Below, piece after piece: positions 26,564 to 35,555 of a stretch of 38,532 nucleotides of DNA (position 1 is its first letter; every line of letters starts with the position of its first letter). Under the pieces are notes generated by a model. That model ran no database searches, was not told where the DNA came from, and saw nothing but the letters and a program-made list of their open reading frames with translations. The position numbers were made by a program, and so were the translations under genes. Origin of the DNA: Campylobacteraceae bacterium. Lineage in GTDB: Bacteria; Campylobacterota; Campylobacteria; Campylobacterales; JALSKU01. The stretch lies in the NCBI GenBank assembly GCA_026993075.1, contig JALWUQ010000037.1, positions 28,358 to 66,889 on the forward strand. The letters are read 5' to 3'.

Positions 26564-26611
26564 GCCTTTCTTCTCTATCTATTCTCCTTGATATTCTAGA
26601 CGCACCAACAA

Positions 26612-26644
26612 ATGGGGATAGTGCGCTCTATCATCAGTCCCCAT
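26612..26644. repeat. Diverged REP-like palindrome, copy B
   Basis: Outer arms ATGGGGA (26612-26618) and TCCCCAT (26638-26644) are exact reverse complements. An inner GATAG / CTATC stem (26617-26621 with 26628-26632) closes a 6-base loop. The left flank AAATGGGGATAG is shared with copy A. It lies between the aminotransferase and lysE-like stop codons and may help separate the two convergent transcripts. Confidence 0.55.
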
Positions 26645-26649
26645 AAGCT

Positions 26650-27249
26650 TTAAAAAATTATCATCCCTACTGTAAGTAATAACAATCCTGCCATTGTGAT
26701 ATTAAATATTCGTACTTGTATAGGGTACATAAGAAGTCTCTTGATTTGCTTGCCGATTAAAGCCCACATAAGTATAGCAATAAAAATACTAAGCATTGAG
26801 AGTGCGACAGCGACCATTAGACTTATCCAGTAGTGCTTAGGGATTATATAAACATTGATCGTTGTTAGTGCTCCTATCCAAGCTTTAGGATTGATCCATT
26901 GAAATGCAACTGACTGCCAAAAATTAATCGGCGAAATATTATCCTGCGATAAGATCTCTTCATTAGTAGGTGTAGCGGCAATTTGCCATGCAAGATAAAC
27001 GACATAGATGATACTAATATATTTTAATATCAAAAAAAGAGTAATGTACCTATCCATCAATGGGCGAAGCACCAATCCTATAAGCAAAAGCATTACAGGA
27101 AAACCAACTAATACTCCAAATAGATGAGGAAGTACTTTATAATATCTATGGTTAAAACCGATACTCATAGCAATGATATTGTTTGGACCAGGTGTCAATC
27201 CTATTATGGCAATAAATAGTGAAATTGCGATAAGCCAATTCCAATCCAC
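26650..27249 (-). CDS. LysE/RhtB-family amino acid exporter
   Basis: This is an inner-membrane exporter with about six hydrophobic helices and the family motif GLTPGPNNIIAMSIGFN near residues 17-33. LysE/RhtB members export lysine, threonine, homoserine or related compounds; the substrate cannot be inferred. The frame extends 17 codons further up to 27300. AAGGAA falls just ahead of GTG 27249, which gives a 199-residue protein beginning at the first helix, so I use that start. It is divergent from the methyltransferase gene and convergent with the aminotransferase. Confidence 0.88.
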   Translation of the reverse strand: MDWNWLIAISLFIAIIGLTPGPNNIIAMSIGFNHRYYKVLPHLFGVLVGFPVMLLLIGLVLRPLMDRYITLFLILKYISIIYVVYLAWQIAATPTNEEILSQDNISPINFWQSVAFQWINPKAWIGALTTINVYIIPKHYWISLMVAVALSMLSIFIAILMWALIGKQIKRLLMYPIQVRIFNITMAGLLLLTVGMIIF

Positions 27250-27354
27250 AAAAATTCCTTTTTTAAACGATATTATAGCTTGTTTTGCAAAATTCCGCAC
27301 AATATAAAATATGGTACAATATCACCAGCCTCCCCTCAAAGCCAAAGGAGAATA

Positions 27355-28083
27355 ATGACGAATAAGCATTATGAGAGTATTGCAGAAGATTTTAATAAGG
27401 TATGGAGATTTTCAGATGAATATAAAATATGGGCTGTTGATAAAATAGGATATTATCTGGATTTAAAGAACAGTGATGTTTTTGTAGATATAGGTGGGGG
27501 TACAGGAACATTTACTAACATGATTGACAACAAATTTGAATTAAAAAAATCTTACTGTGTAGAGCCTGAATCTAAAATGTGTAAACTTGCAAAAGAATAT
27601 TCTAACTTTGAAATAATTTGTTCAGATGTATTTGGATTTTTAGATAACTTGCAGTTTGCATACAATAAAATATTATTTAAAGAGGTCATACATCATATTA
27701 AAGATAGAAAAAAGTTATGGCACAATATTTACCATACAATAGAAGATAATGGTAGAATTTTAATATATACAAGACCAAGAAATAACAAATTTCCTTTGTT
27801 CCAAAAAGCCAAAAAAGAATTTTATAAAAATCAACCACTATACTCTGAGATGGTTTTAGAATTGGAAAAAAGTAAATTTAAGACCAGTGTTTCACTTGAA
27901 AGTTTCACATTCAAATTACCAAAAGATGAATGGTATAGTATGCTTAAGTCAAGATTCATGTCCGATTTAAGTGTTTTTACAGATGATGAAATAATTCAAG
28001 GTATTGATGAATTGGAAAAAGAAAATACATCAAATCAATTTATTATAGAAGATGAAATAGTATTTATCACAGCTTATAAATAA
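27355..28083 (+). CDS. Class I SAM-dependent methyltransferase
   Basis: This is a 242-residue methyltransferase. Motif I is VFVDIGGGTGTFTNMI (about 40-55), the acidic motif II is YCVEPESKM, and KEVIHHIKDRKKLW is the Ubi/Tam-like active-site loop. The substrate is unknown. The frame opens 25 codons earlier at 27280, but AAAGGAGAATA stands directly before ATG 27355. G+C is low and similar to the surroundings. It is a single gene diverging from the LysE exporter and running toward the SpoIIAA-like gene. Confidence 0.82.
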   Translation: MTNKHYESIAEDFNKVWRFSDEYKIWAVDKIGYYLDLKNSDVFVDIGGGTGTFTNMIDNKFELKKSYCVEPESKMCKLAKEYSNFEIICSDVFGFLDNLQFAYNKILFKEVIHHIKDRKKLWHNIYHTIEDNGRILIYTRPRNNKFPLFQKAKKEFYKNQPLYSEMVLELEKSKFKTSVSLESFTFKLPKDEWYSMLKSRFMSDLSVFTDDEIIQGIDELEKENTSNQFIIEDEIVFITAYK

Positions 28084-28111
28084 GTCTTTCCAAAATCATC
28101 AATAAAATTTT

Positions 28112-28852
28112 CTATGAGTCTATCCAATCCTTTGCTTCTTGAAGCTGATTGTAGTTAAAATTTTTAATTTCTGCATTTACAAAATGGCTTCCGATTTTTT
28201 CTCCCAAGTCTCCGACAAAAGAGTCAGTTACAAAGGCTAGTTTTTTTATATGTTTGTGATGTTCCTTTATGAATTCCATATGAGTTATAAACGCCCCAAA
28301 TGATTTCCATCCAGGAAAATCTTTTGTATAGATGATAATACCATTTAATTTTCCATTTTCTTCAATAAACGGATCTATAAGTTCTTTTGCTTCTATAAAG
28401 TCATCCTTGCTCAAAGCTCCAAGTGGCTCAAAAATCACTGTTTTTGTTTTTCTGTCAAATGATATGTTTAAATTTGGATGAAGTACATTTTTCTTTAAAA
28501 GCCAAGCTTTAGCTTTTTCTATATCTTTATTGCTAAAAGTTTTAATTTCTCCTGGAATTGTAAAAGAAAAGCCTTTTGCAGCATCTATAATCCAGCTTAT
28601 ATCGCTAACTACAGCTATCTTTCCCCAAGCGGAGTAAAACATAAAACCAGTTTTTACATCATCTTTTAAAGCTGAAAAATCATAAGAATCAAAATCCTTG
28701 CCCACTTGATATAATACTTTGAGTTTACCATTTTCTTTGAATTTTGACTGCAATGCAGGAATAAGCGTCTTCTCATAATCTTCATCAACAACTTTACCAC
28801 TGAGTTTAAAACCTATGGCACCATTTCCGATATCGTTAATAATCTGGATCAT
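28112..28852 (-). CDS. Tandem SpoIIAA-like (STAS-fold, DUF3478) protein
   Basis: The protein holds two copies of a SpoIIAA-like domain, a STAS-related fold found in soluble proteins of unknown role. Domain one covers about 1-118 (IGFKLSGKVVDEDYEKTLIP, WGKIAVVSDISWI, IKTFSNKDIEKAKAWL). Domain two covers about 128-246 (VIFEPLGALSKDDF, IIIYTKDFPGWKSFGAF, KLAFVTDSF, IKNFNYNQLQEAKDWI). The two halves share the DISWI/TDSF-like strand and the AKAWL/AKDWI end, consistent with internal duplication. The frame opens at 28915, but AAGGAGTA lies just ahead of ATG 28852 (246 residues). It diverges from the FIST sensor gene. Confidence 0.75.
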   Translation of the reverse strand: MIQIINDIGNGAIGFKLSGKVVDEDYEKTLIPALQSKFKENGKLKVLYQVGKDFDSYDFSALKDDVKTGFMFYSAWGKIAVVSDISWIIDAAKGFSFTIPGEIKTFSNKDIEKAKAWLLKKNVLHPNLNISFDRKTKTVIFEPLGALSKDDFIEAKELIDPFIEENGKLNGIIIYTKDFPGWKSFGAFITHMEFIKEHHKHIKKLAFVTDSFVGDLGEKIGSHFVNAEIKNFNYNQLQEAKDWIDS

Positions 28853-28895
28853 TTTACTACTCCTTCCATATCTGATTTGCATACATGATAGCACA

Positions 28896-28997
28896 AAAAC
28901 AAAGAGGAAATCCATGGCCTTGTATTGGGCATAATCTTTATTCCCAATACCTGACCCACTCGCCGTCAGGCTATATCTCTTGTTGTCTCTTTGTTTT
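28896..28997. repeat. Nested inverted repeats between the SpoIIAA-like and FIST genes
   Basis: An outer pair AAAACAAAGAG / CTCTTTGTTTT (28896-28906, 28987-28997) is perfect over 11 bases. Inside it lie two further perfect stems: GTATTGGG / CCCAATAC (28922-28929, 28943-28950) and CCTGAC / GTCAGG (28950-28955, 28965-28970). CCTGACCC is also the reverse of the GGGTCAGG head of the dispersed repeat. It could fold as a three-way junction RNA or be a decayed mobile element. Confidence 0.5.
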
Positions 28998-29104
28998 AGA
29001 TATACTTGAGGATATTTTTGTTACAATCGTTTTCATAAAGGCTGAGTTTTATAAGGATTTAGCAGATATAGACAGGGGTTTTGTTATAAAAAATAGGAAT
29101 AAAA

Positions 29105-31858
29105 ATGCAACTATACAACCATCAATTTAAATCAAAAGAAGATTTGGAGCAGTTCATAGATAAGTATATTTATCAAGCTAAGTCTGTTTTAGTTCAAGTT
29201 TTTTGTGGTGATTTGAATACTCGAAATATCCAAAATGTCTTAGATATTTTAAAAGAAAAGTTGTCAAATGCTAAAGTTATAGGCTCTTCAACAACTGGTG
29301 AAATCATTGGGGGACATATATATGAAGATACTATTTCCCTATCTTTTTCTATTTTTAAAAAAACAGATATCCGCATAGCTTATTATCATAAAGCAGATTA
29401 TGAAACGGGAAAAGATATAGCAAATAATTTTCTAGTTCCAAATACAAAGGCAATCATAGCTTTTAGTGAAACACTCAAACAAGATTCGGAGCTTTTTTTA
29501 GAGGGGTTTTGCTCAATTAACGATATCATACCGATAGCAGGTGGAAATGCTGGCGATAACTATAGGTTTAAAGAGACATTTGTCATCTTTGAAGATAAGA
29601 TTTGCTTTGGTGGCTTGGTAGTTTGTGCATTAGATAGCGATGTATTAAATGCTCATACAAACTATTCGCTAGAGTGGAATACTATCGGCAGTGACATGAC
29701 AATCACAAAGGCAGATGCAAATACAATTTATGAGATAGATTATATGCCAGTAGAAGAGGTGTATAGATACTATTTAGGTGATGAAATCACAGATAACTTT
29801 CCATCTAGCGTGATAGAGTTTCCTTTGGTTAAAGTTGAAGATGGCGTACAAGTAGCTAGGTCAGTTGTAACTAAAAATGAAAAAAATGGGTATATCTATG
29901 CAGGACATTTTAAAAACGGTGATAAAGTAAAGTTTGCCATAGGCAATATAGAGAGTATCCTCTCCAAATCAAACAATTTACACAACAACATCGCAAAAAA
30001 TCCTATCGAAGCTACTTTTATATACTCTTGTTCTGTTAGAAAAATGTTTATAGGAGAGCAGTTAAATTATGAGTTTGGATTGATAGAGCAGATGGCACCA
30101 ACAGCAGGATTTTTTACATATGGTGAATTTTACCATGGCAAGACAAAAAATCAACTCCTAAATATAACCACTACAACTTTGAGCCTATCTGAGTCAAATA
30201 AAGTTAAACGAAAAAAGATGTTGCCTCCTAAAAAGCACGATCGTACTATGTTAAATTCATTGGTAAATTTAGTAAATATATCCAACAAAAGACTAAATCA
30301 GTATAAAGATCTACTGGATATAAATTCGATTGTGTCAAAAGCTGATATAAAAGGAAATATAACTTATGTAAATGACAAGTTTTGTAAAATATCCGGATAC
30401 ACAAAAGAGGAGCTTATAGGTCAAAACCATAGTATTGTAAAACATCCAAATATGGATAAGGCAATATATAGAGATATGTGGAAGACGATAAGAGCTAAAA
30501 AAGTGTGGAAAGGCACCATCTTAAATCGTGCAAAAGATGGTAGTGACTACTATGTGAAGGGCATTATCATGCCAATTTTAGATGACCATGGCGAAGTGAT
30601 GGAGTATATCTCAGCAAGAACTGATGTGAGTGAGCTTGTCAGAAAAGATAAAATCATAAAAGAGCAATATAAAGATACTCTGACAGGGCTTCAAAATAGA
30701 AATTCACTAAACCACAAACTTAGTATCAAAATAGATGAAAAAGCATCTTTGATACTCATAAATATAGATAGATTTTCAGATATAAATGACTACTTTGGTT
30801 ATGAACAAGGTGACTTGGTTTTGAAAAAATTCGCATCATATATGCAAACAAAAGATATAGAAGCTTTTAGGATAAGTGGTGATGAATTTGCGATACTTTG
30901 TGAACACAGCTTGGATACAAAGACAAGAAATAGCATAATAAAAATGGTGATAGAATTAGAGAGTCATGAGTATCTATTTTCTGAAAACAATATATCTATA
31001 TTTGTATCTTGTGGAGTTGCATACGGAAACAGACTTGAAATATACAAGCAGGCTCATATTGCTCTGAAAGAGTCAAAATCATCTAAAAAACAGATAGTTT
31101 TCTATAACGACAATCAAAGCTTAGAAAGACAGATAGAGGATAATATAAAGGTAATTACAAGCATAAAACAAGGTATAAAAGAGGATAGATTTGTACCTTT
31201 TTTTCAAGGAATTGTAGATAATAAAACTAAAAAAATCATAAAATATGAGTGTTTGATTCGCTTGAAACAAAAAGATGGCAAGATAGTAACTCCATTTTTC
31301 TTCTTAGAGCATGCAAAAAAAGCAAAACTCTATACAAAGCTTACAAAAATTATGATAGCAAAATCATTTCAAAAATTCGAAAAAGAGGATTGCGAGTTTT
31401 CGATAAATCTCTCTTTGCAAGATATCTTATCACATAAAGTTGTAAGTGTCTTAATAGAGTATCTTGAAAAATATAAGTGTGGGAGCAGAGTGATACTCGA
31501 GATAGTGGAATCTGAAGGTATTGAGGATTTTGATGAGTTGTTGGTTTTTATAAAACAGGTAAAGAGATATGGATGCAAGATAGCAATCGATGATTTTGGA
31601 ACGGGGTACTCTAATTTTGTTTATTTGGCTAAATTAAATGCAGATTTTGTCAAGATAGATGGCTCACTAATCAAAGATATCAACAAAAACGAATCGCAAC
31701 TTGCAACTGTTGAGAGTATTTTACACTTTACCAAAAAGATGAATATAAAGACTATAGCAGAGTTTGTAGAGGATAAAGATATATTTGATATTTTATGTGA
31801 TTTAGGTGTCGATTTTTCACAAGGGTATCTATTTTCAAAGCCTTGTGAAGAGCTGTAA
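29105..31858 (+). CDS. FIST-PAS-GGDEF-EAL sensory protein
   Basis: This is a 917-residue cytoplasmic sensor. FIST-N and FIST-C domains (about 25-365; VIGSSTTGEIIGG, AGGNAGDNYRF, YSCSVRKMFIG, GFFTYGEF) probably bind a small ligand, possibly an amino acid. An Aer-type PAS follows (about 405-510; ISGYTKEELIGQNHSIVKHPNM, YYVKGIIMPI). The GGDEF domain has SGDEF at 591-595, with the first Gly replaced. The EAL domain begins with ECLIR, keeping Glu, and shows INLS, LEIVESEG, IDDFGTGYSN, VKIDGSLI, IAEFVED and SQGYLFSKP, so hydrolysis of c-di-GMP is likely. There are no membrane helices. ATAGGAATAAAA precedes the ATG. It is a single gene, divergent from the SpoIIAA-like protein. Confidence 0.9.
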   Translation: MQLYNHQFKSKEDLEQFIDKYIYQAKSVLVQVFCGDLNTRNIQNVLDILKEKLSNAKVIGSSTTGEIIGGHIYEDTISLSFSIFKKTDIRIAYYHKADYETGKDIANNFLVPNTKAIIAFSETLKQDSELFLEGFCSINDIIPIAGGNAGDNYRFKETFVIFEDKICFGGLVVCALDSDVLNAHTNYSLEWNTIGSDMTITKADANTIYEIDYMPVEEVYRYYLGDEITDNFPSSVIEFPLVKVEDGVQVARSVVTKNEKNGYIYAGHFKNGDKVKFAIGNIESILSKSNNLHNNIAKNPIEATFIYSCSVRKMFIGEQLNYEFGLIEQMAPTAGFFTYGEFYHGKTKNQLLNITTTTLSLSESNKVKRKKMLPPKKHDRTMLNSLVNLVNISNKRLNQYKDLLDINSIVSKADIKGNITYVNDKFCKISGYTKEELIGQNHSIVKHPNMDKAIYRDMWKTIRAKKVWKGTILNRAKDGSDYYVKGIIMPILDDHGEVMEYISARTDVSELVRKDKIIKEQYKDTLTGLQNRNSLNHKLSIKIDEKASLILINIDRFSDINDYFGYEQGDLVLKKFASYMQTKDIEAFRISGDEFAILCEHSLDTKTRNSIIKMVIELESHEYLFSENNISIFVSCGVAYGNRLEIYKQAHIALKESKSSKKQIVFYNDNQSLERQIEDNIKVITSIKQGIKEDRFVPFFQGIVDNKTKKIIKYECLIRLKQKDGKIVTPFFFLEHAKKAKLYTKLTKIMIAKSFQKFEKEDCEFSINLSLQDILSHKVVSVLIEYLEKYKCGSRVILEIVESEGIEDFDELLVFIKQVKRYGCKIAIDDFGTGYSNFVYLAKLNADFVKIDGSLIKDINKNESQLATVESILHFTKKMNIKTIAEFVEDKDIFDILCDLGVDFSQGYLFSKPCEEL

Positions 31859-31924
31859 AACTTTTTAGTAATTCTTAAATATAAATGATAATAGCTTATA
31901 CTGTAGCATCAGCTATATATAAAC

Positions 31925-31992
31925 GGGGTCTGGAGGAATTTGTACCAATGAGTTTGGAGGTTATGATTTTCAGCGGTGTTTTAGTAGGCTAA
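31925..31992 (+). other. Intergenic element ahead of queE with a repeat head and a 14-codon frame
   Basis: GGGGTCTGG (31925-31933) matches the head of the dispersed repeat but lacks the GATAG tail. It overlaps a GGAGG site and is followed by ATG at 31948 encoding only MSLEVMIFSGVLVG before a stop. The peptide resembles the start of a membrane protein and may be a gene remnant. A hairpin ATAGCT / AGCTAT lies just upstream (31891-31896, 31911-31916). Support for function is weak. Confidence 0.25.
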
Positions 31993-32033
31993 ATATATGG
32001 TAGACAATATCAATAAAAGGAATAATAAAAAAT

Positions 32034-32720
32034 ATGTTACCAATAAGTGAAATTTTTTACTCTTTGCAAGGAGAGGGTAAATATTGCGGAGCTCCTTCAA
32101 TATTTGTAAGAGTTGGAGGATGTAATCTTAGGTGCAAATTTAACAATAAAAGATGTGATAGTTATTTTGCAGTTGAGAGTTATTATAAAAATAGTTGGAA
32201 AAAAACTTCCATGGATAAAATAAAAAAAGAGATTAGAAAATATAAAAAATATCATCCCTCACTTGTTTTAACAGGTGGTGAGCCTATGCTTTATTATAAA
32301 AATTTGTATGAATTGATTAAATGGTTTGATGGAGATATTACGATAGAAACAAATGCTACGGTGGATGTAGATTTTGAAAAATATCCTGATTTTAAAAATG
32401 TAATTTTTGCTATGAGCGTAAAGCTATCAAACTCAAAAGTGCCTTATCACAAACGAATAAAAAAAGATGTTATCAAAAAATATGTGAAATATGCGAAAAA
32501 ATCTTTTTTTAAATTTGTTGTTGATAAAAAAACAGATAATAAAGAGATAAAAAAGATAACAAAAAATATTAATTTGCCTATATACTGTATGCCTCTTGGA
32601 GAAAATGAAAAAGAGTTGAAAAAAAATGCCAAATATGTTTTCTCTTTTTGTATGAAAAATGGCTATAATTACTCAGATAGAATTCATATTAGAATTTTTG
32701 ATGATAAAAGAGGGGTTTGA
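32034..32720 (+). CDS. queE: 7-carboxy-7-deazaguanine synthase
   Basis: This is a radical SAM enzyme that contracts 6-carboxytetrahydropterin to 7-carboxy-7-deazaguanine on the way to queuosine. The N-terminal ISEIFYSLQGEGKYCGAPSIFVRVGGCNLRC is diagnostic, and LVLTGGEPMLY and DITIETNAT follow. The cluster cysteines read Cys30-x3-Cys34-x6-Cys41 rather than CX3CX2C or the long-spaced E. coli form. At 228 residues it is normal. The stop is flush with the queD start, so the two work as a pair. The ribosome site AAAGGAATAATAAAAA is moderate. Confidence 0.9.
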   Translation: MLPISEIFYSLQGEGKYCGAPSIFVRVGGCNLRCKFNNKRCDSYFAVESYYKNSWKKTSMDKIKKEIRKYKKYHPSLVLTGGEPMLYYKNLYELIKWFDGDITIETNATVDVDFEKYPDFKNVIFAMSVKLSNSKVPYHKRIKKDVIKKYVKYAKKSFFKFVVDKKTDNKEIKKITKNINLPIYCMPLGENEKELKKNAKYVFSFCMKNGYNYSDRIHIRIFDDKRGV

Positions 32721-33305
32721 ATGATTATCAGAAAAGAATACAATTTTGAAAATGCTCATATAGTAAGAGAATGTTCTACTTTGAGATGTAGTCAAAATAT
32801 ACATGGTCATAGTTATAGAGTTGAGATTAAGATAGAATCAAACTTTTTGGATAATGCCGGAATGGTGCTTGATTTTGGTTTGATAAAAATATCTATAAAA
32901 GATATCATAGAAAGTTTTGACCATAGTATTACTTTATGGAGCAAAGATGATCAAGAATATATAAAATTTGCAAAAAAATTTAATCAAAGATATGTAGTTT
33001 TGCCTGTAAATCCCAGTGTAGAGCAATTTTGTAGAGTTTTTTTTCTCGCAGTTGATCGTATTTTAGAACAAACAAAGTTTATAAATGGAGAAAAAAATGT
33101 TAAACTTCACTCTATCATAGTCCACGAAACTGCTACAGGATATGCTGAATGTTTTAGAGAAGATGCTTATAATTTTAAAAATATGGGTGAAATTGATTTA
33201 AAAGATATAGAGTTTTCAAATGCTATCAAAAATGATTGGAAAGATAAAAATCTTTGGAGAAAAATCTTGAATAATGGGATTTTTATAAATCCAAAATCAG
33301 TATAA
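32721..33305 (+). CDS. queD: 6-carboxytetrahydropterin synthase
   Basis: QueD turns dihydroneopterin triphosphate into 6-carboxytetrahydropterin, the substrate of QueE. Zinc ligands are His13 (FENAHIV) and His28/His30 (IHGHSY), and the probable catalytic Cys23 sits just before them. MVLDFGLIK, FDHSITL, NPSVEQFC and IIVHETATGYAEC supply the remaining pterin-site blocks. At 194 residues it is longer than the minimal 120-residue form, as is usual in this phylum. It starts on the base after the queE stop, with GAGGGG upstream. queC and queF are not in the window. Confidence 0.93.
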   Translation: MIIRKEYNFENAHIVRECSTLRCSQNIHGHSYRVEIKIESNFLDNAGMVLDFGLIKISIKDIIESFDHSITLWSKDDQEYIKFAKKFNQRYVVLPVNPSVEQFCRVFFLAVDRILEQTKFINGEKNVKLHSIIVHETATGYAECFREDAYNFKNMGEIDLKDIEFSNAIKNDWKDKNLWRKILNNGIFINPKSV

Positions 33306-33316
33306 GAAAAAATTAT

Positions 33317-33360
33317 AAGGGTCAGGTGATAGTAATAGTATAAAATACTGTTACCTGACC
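33317..33360. repeat. REP-like element, copy D
   Basis: The head AAGGGTCAGGTGATAGTA is followed by an inverted arm. Bases 33320-33334 pair with 33346-33360, 15 positions with two G-T wobbles; the outer 8 bp (GGTCAGGT / ACCTGACC) are perfect. The loop is 11 bases. It lies between the queD stop and the convergent chemoreceptor gene. Confidence 0.75.
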
Positions 33361-33385
33361 ACAAAAGCCTAAGTGGGTTTTCCTC

Positions 33386-35527
33386 CTACTGACTCTTCTT
33401 TTCTCTTAGGAGTTGATTTAGTATCTTAAAGAGCTCGCTGGAGTTTTTCTCCCAATCTTTGGCAAGAGTTAAAATCTCATCAGCTTTTTCTATGGTTTGA
33501 TTTGTTTTTATATATTTAAGCATCTCTTTTATGATATGGTGTACATTTTTGTGTGGATTGGCAATAGTTGGGTAAGAAGGAAGTTTTCCATACTCTTTTA
33601 CTATCTCACTACTAGTATACCATTTTCCAAATCTACAACTGTTTTCATCATCAAACTGAGTGTTACCGTTTTCTTTATATATGGCTTGGTAACCTTTTGA
33701 TTTAAATATCATATGATCTATTTTTACAAGCGTCAAATAAAGCTCATTTGCTATATCTTCATTTTTCTTTTTGGTTATTCTTGAGCTTTCTATGAGACTA
33801 TCCAAGGTGTGTGTAAATTCATTTAATTTTTCAGTTGATTCAGTTGTGATATGCTCGGTCTTTTCATTGCTTTCAAGCATTTCGTTGGAGTTTTGTTTGA
33901 GTATATTGATGTTGGCTTCAACTTCTCCTGTCGCTTTTTGGGTTCTCTCAGCCAGTTTTCTTACCTCATCGGCAACTACTGCAAAGCCTCTTCCATGTTC
34001 TCCTGCTCTTGCTGCTTCGATGGCAGCATTTAGAGCTAAAAGATTAGTTTGGTCTGATATATCTTTGATAAGAGATATTACATTGCTTATCTCTTCAACA
34101 TTTTGATTTACCTGTTCTGAGCTCTCTTTTGCTCCATGCATCATTTCTGCTATAGTATTTATATTTTCTACTATATCATTGACACTTGTTTGTACATCAC
34201 TTACAGTCTTTTCAGCCTCTTCATTTATACTGTTTATCTCATTTATGCTCTCTATATTGCCTGTAAGTGAATCTTGAAGATCTGAGGCGTCATGAGTAGA
34301 GCCATCTATAAGAGTATCCGCCAAAGAGGTAAAGAGTTTGCTTTTTTCAAGATTTGCTCTTGCCTCTTTTTCTGCTGCACTTGCTATCTTGGCTTCCTTT
34401 TCAGCCTCGTTTGCTATCTCTTCAACTTTTTCAATAAATTGATTAAAATTATGTATAGCTTTTCCTATCTCATCATTTGATTTTATGTCAATTCTCATAG
34501 AAAGATCTGCATCTCCCTCGGCTAACTCTTGACTTACTTTTGCCAAGTTATTGATAGGCTTGATTACAATCTTGTTCAATGTAAAGAGTATGATTAAAAG
34601 AATAAGAAGATCAAGTATGCCTATGAGCATGATTTGCTCTTTTAGTTTTGAAATATTTTTATCGATAAGTTTATTGATATATTTACTTTTGATCCCCATT
34701 AAAGCATAGCCTATAGTTTTTCCATCAAACCTTTTTAGTGGGTATGCTTTTGTAAAATATCGGCTATCTATTACATATTTATCATTGATAGCTTTGCTAA
34801 GACTGAAACTATTTGATAAAATATAGTCTAAAAATGCTTTATCTATATGCTTTGTACTTGATAGCGGATAACCCTCTTTTTTATATTTTATCTTTTTCAC
34901 CATAGATGCAAAATTTTTATCTAAAAAATATAAAAAATCTACCTTGTTTTTTTTCAATGCTTTTCCAAAGTTATTTATACCTCCACTAAAATCAAGCAAA
35001 GCTATAAGTTTTCCATTATTGTTTATAGGAAAAATACTTCTTAGTCTTAATCCTTTTGGAGATTCTTCAAAAGTAGTAATAGGCTTTTTTGTTTGCAAAA
35101 CCTGCTTGTAAGATTTAAGCTCAACTTTCTCCCCAAAGCTATCAGGCTTCCAAGACTTTATGATAGATTTTAAATCTTTTGAAATTATTTGTACATTTAC
35201 TTTCTTAAAAGGAGTATTTTTTTTGTAAAGCTTACCGATGCCTGCCAAAAGAGTCTTTAGAGACTCTCTGTTATTATTTAAAATATCATCTTTTAGTTGA
35301 TTATTTCTAGCCAAAAGCATTGCATTTGTCATCCAAACATTCTTTTTTGATGCAATTTGTCCATCTAACATCATAACTTTCAGATCTCTTGCTTTGCTAG
35401 TATATATTTCTTCTTTTAGATTATTTATACCAATAAATTCTCTAAAAGCAAATACTAAAAAACCAAGTAGTATAACTGCTATGATAGGTATCTGCATTTT
35501 TTTATTAATAGATAGATTTTTGTACAT
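33386..35527 (-). CDS. Methyl-accepting chemotaxis protein with C-terminal CZB domain
   Basis: This is a 713-residue membrane chemoreceptor. A first helix (about 12-29) and a periplasmic region of some 270 residues, looking like a Cache-type sensor, lead to a second helix ([19 protein letters not shown]). HAMP and the signalling domain follow, whose hairpin tip reads [38 protein letters not shown]. After about residue 590 comes a CZB zinc-binding domain: [21 protein letters not shown] and NPHKNVHHI give the His-Cys-His-His set. CZB domains respond to zinc or hypochlorite in other receptors such as TlpD. It is 28 bases downstream of a binding-protein gene and is likely co-transcribed with it. 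Confidence 0.92.
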   Translation of the reverse strand: MYKNLSINKKMQIPIIAVILLGFLVFAFREFIGINNLKEEIYTSKARDLKVMMLDGQIASKKNVWMTNAMLLARNNQLKDDILNNNRESLKTLLAGIGKLYKKNTPFKKVNVQIISKDLKSIIKSWKPDSFGEKVELKSYKQVLQTKKPITTFEESPKGLRLRSIFPINNNGKLIALLDFSGGINNFGKALKKNKVDFLYFLDKNFASMVKKIKYKKEGYPLSSTKHIDKAFLDYILSNSFSLSKAINDKYVIDSRYFTKAYPLKRFDGKTIGYALMGIKSKYINKLIDKNISKLKEQIMLIGILDLLILLIILFTLNKIVIKPINNLAKVSQELAEGDADLSMRIDIKSNDEIGKAIHNFNQFIEKVEEIANEAEKEAKIASAAEKEARANLEKSKLFTSLADTLIDGSTHDASDLQDSLTGNIESINEINSINEEAEKTVSDVQTSVNDIVENINTIAEMMHGAKESSEQVNQNVEEISNVISLIKDISDQTNLLALNAAIEAARAGEHGRGFAVVADEVRKLAERTQKATGEVEANINILKQNSNEMLESNEKTEHITTESTEKLNEFTHTLDSLIESSRITKKKNEDIANELYLTLVKIDHMIFKSKGYQAIYKENGNTQFDDENSCRFGKWYTSSEIVKEYGKLPSYPTIANPHKNVHHIIKEMLKYIKTNQTIEKADEILTLAKDWEKNSSELFKILNQLLREKKSQ

Positions 35528-35555
35528 TTTTACCCTTTTTTATTTACTATTTAGT

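Noticed and set aside
28885-29130. An 81-codon plus-strand frame ahead of the FIST protein
   Set aside because: It runs through the nested inverted repeats, overlaps the FIST start and has no ribosome site or recognisable domain.
31891-31960. Possible preQ1 riboswitch ahead of queE-queD
   Set aside because: A 6-bp hairpin with TAGC in its loop is present, but the A-rich tail that should pair back into the loop is missing, and the sequence does not match the class I or II consensus as I know it.
33771-34106. Plus-strand frame of 111 codons inside the chemoreceptor gene
   Set aside because: It lies opposite the conserved signalling hairpin and is explained as a shadow of that low-complexity helical sequence.
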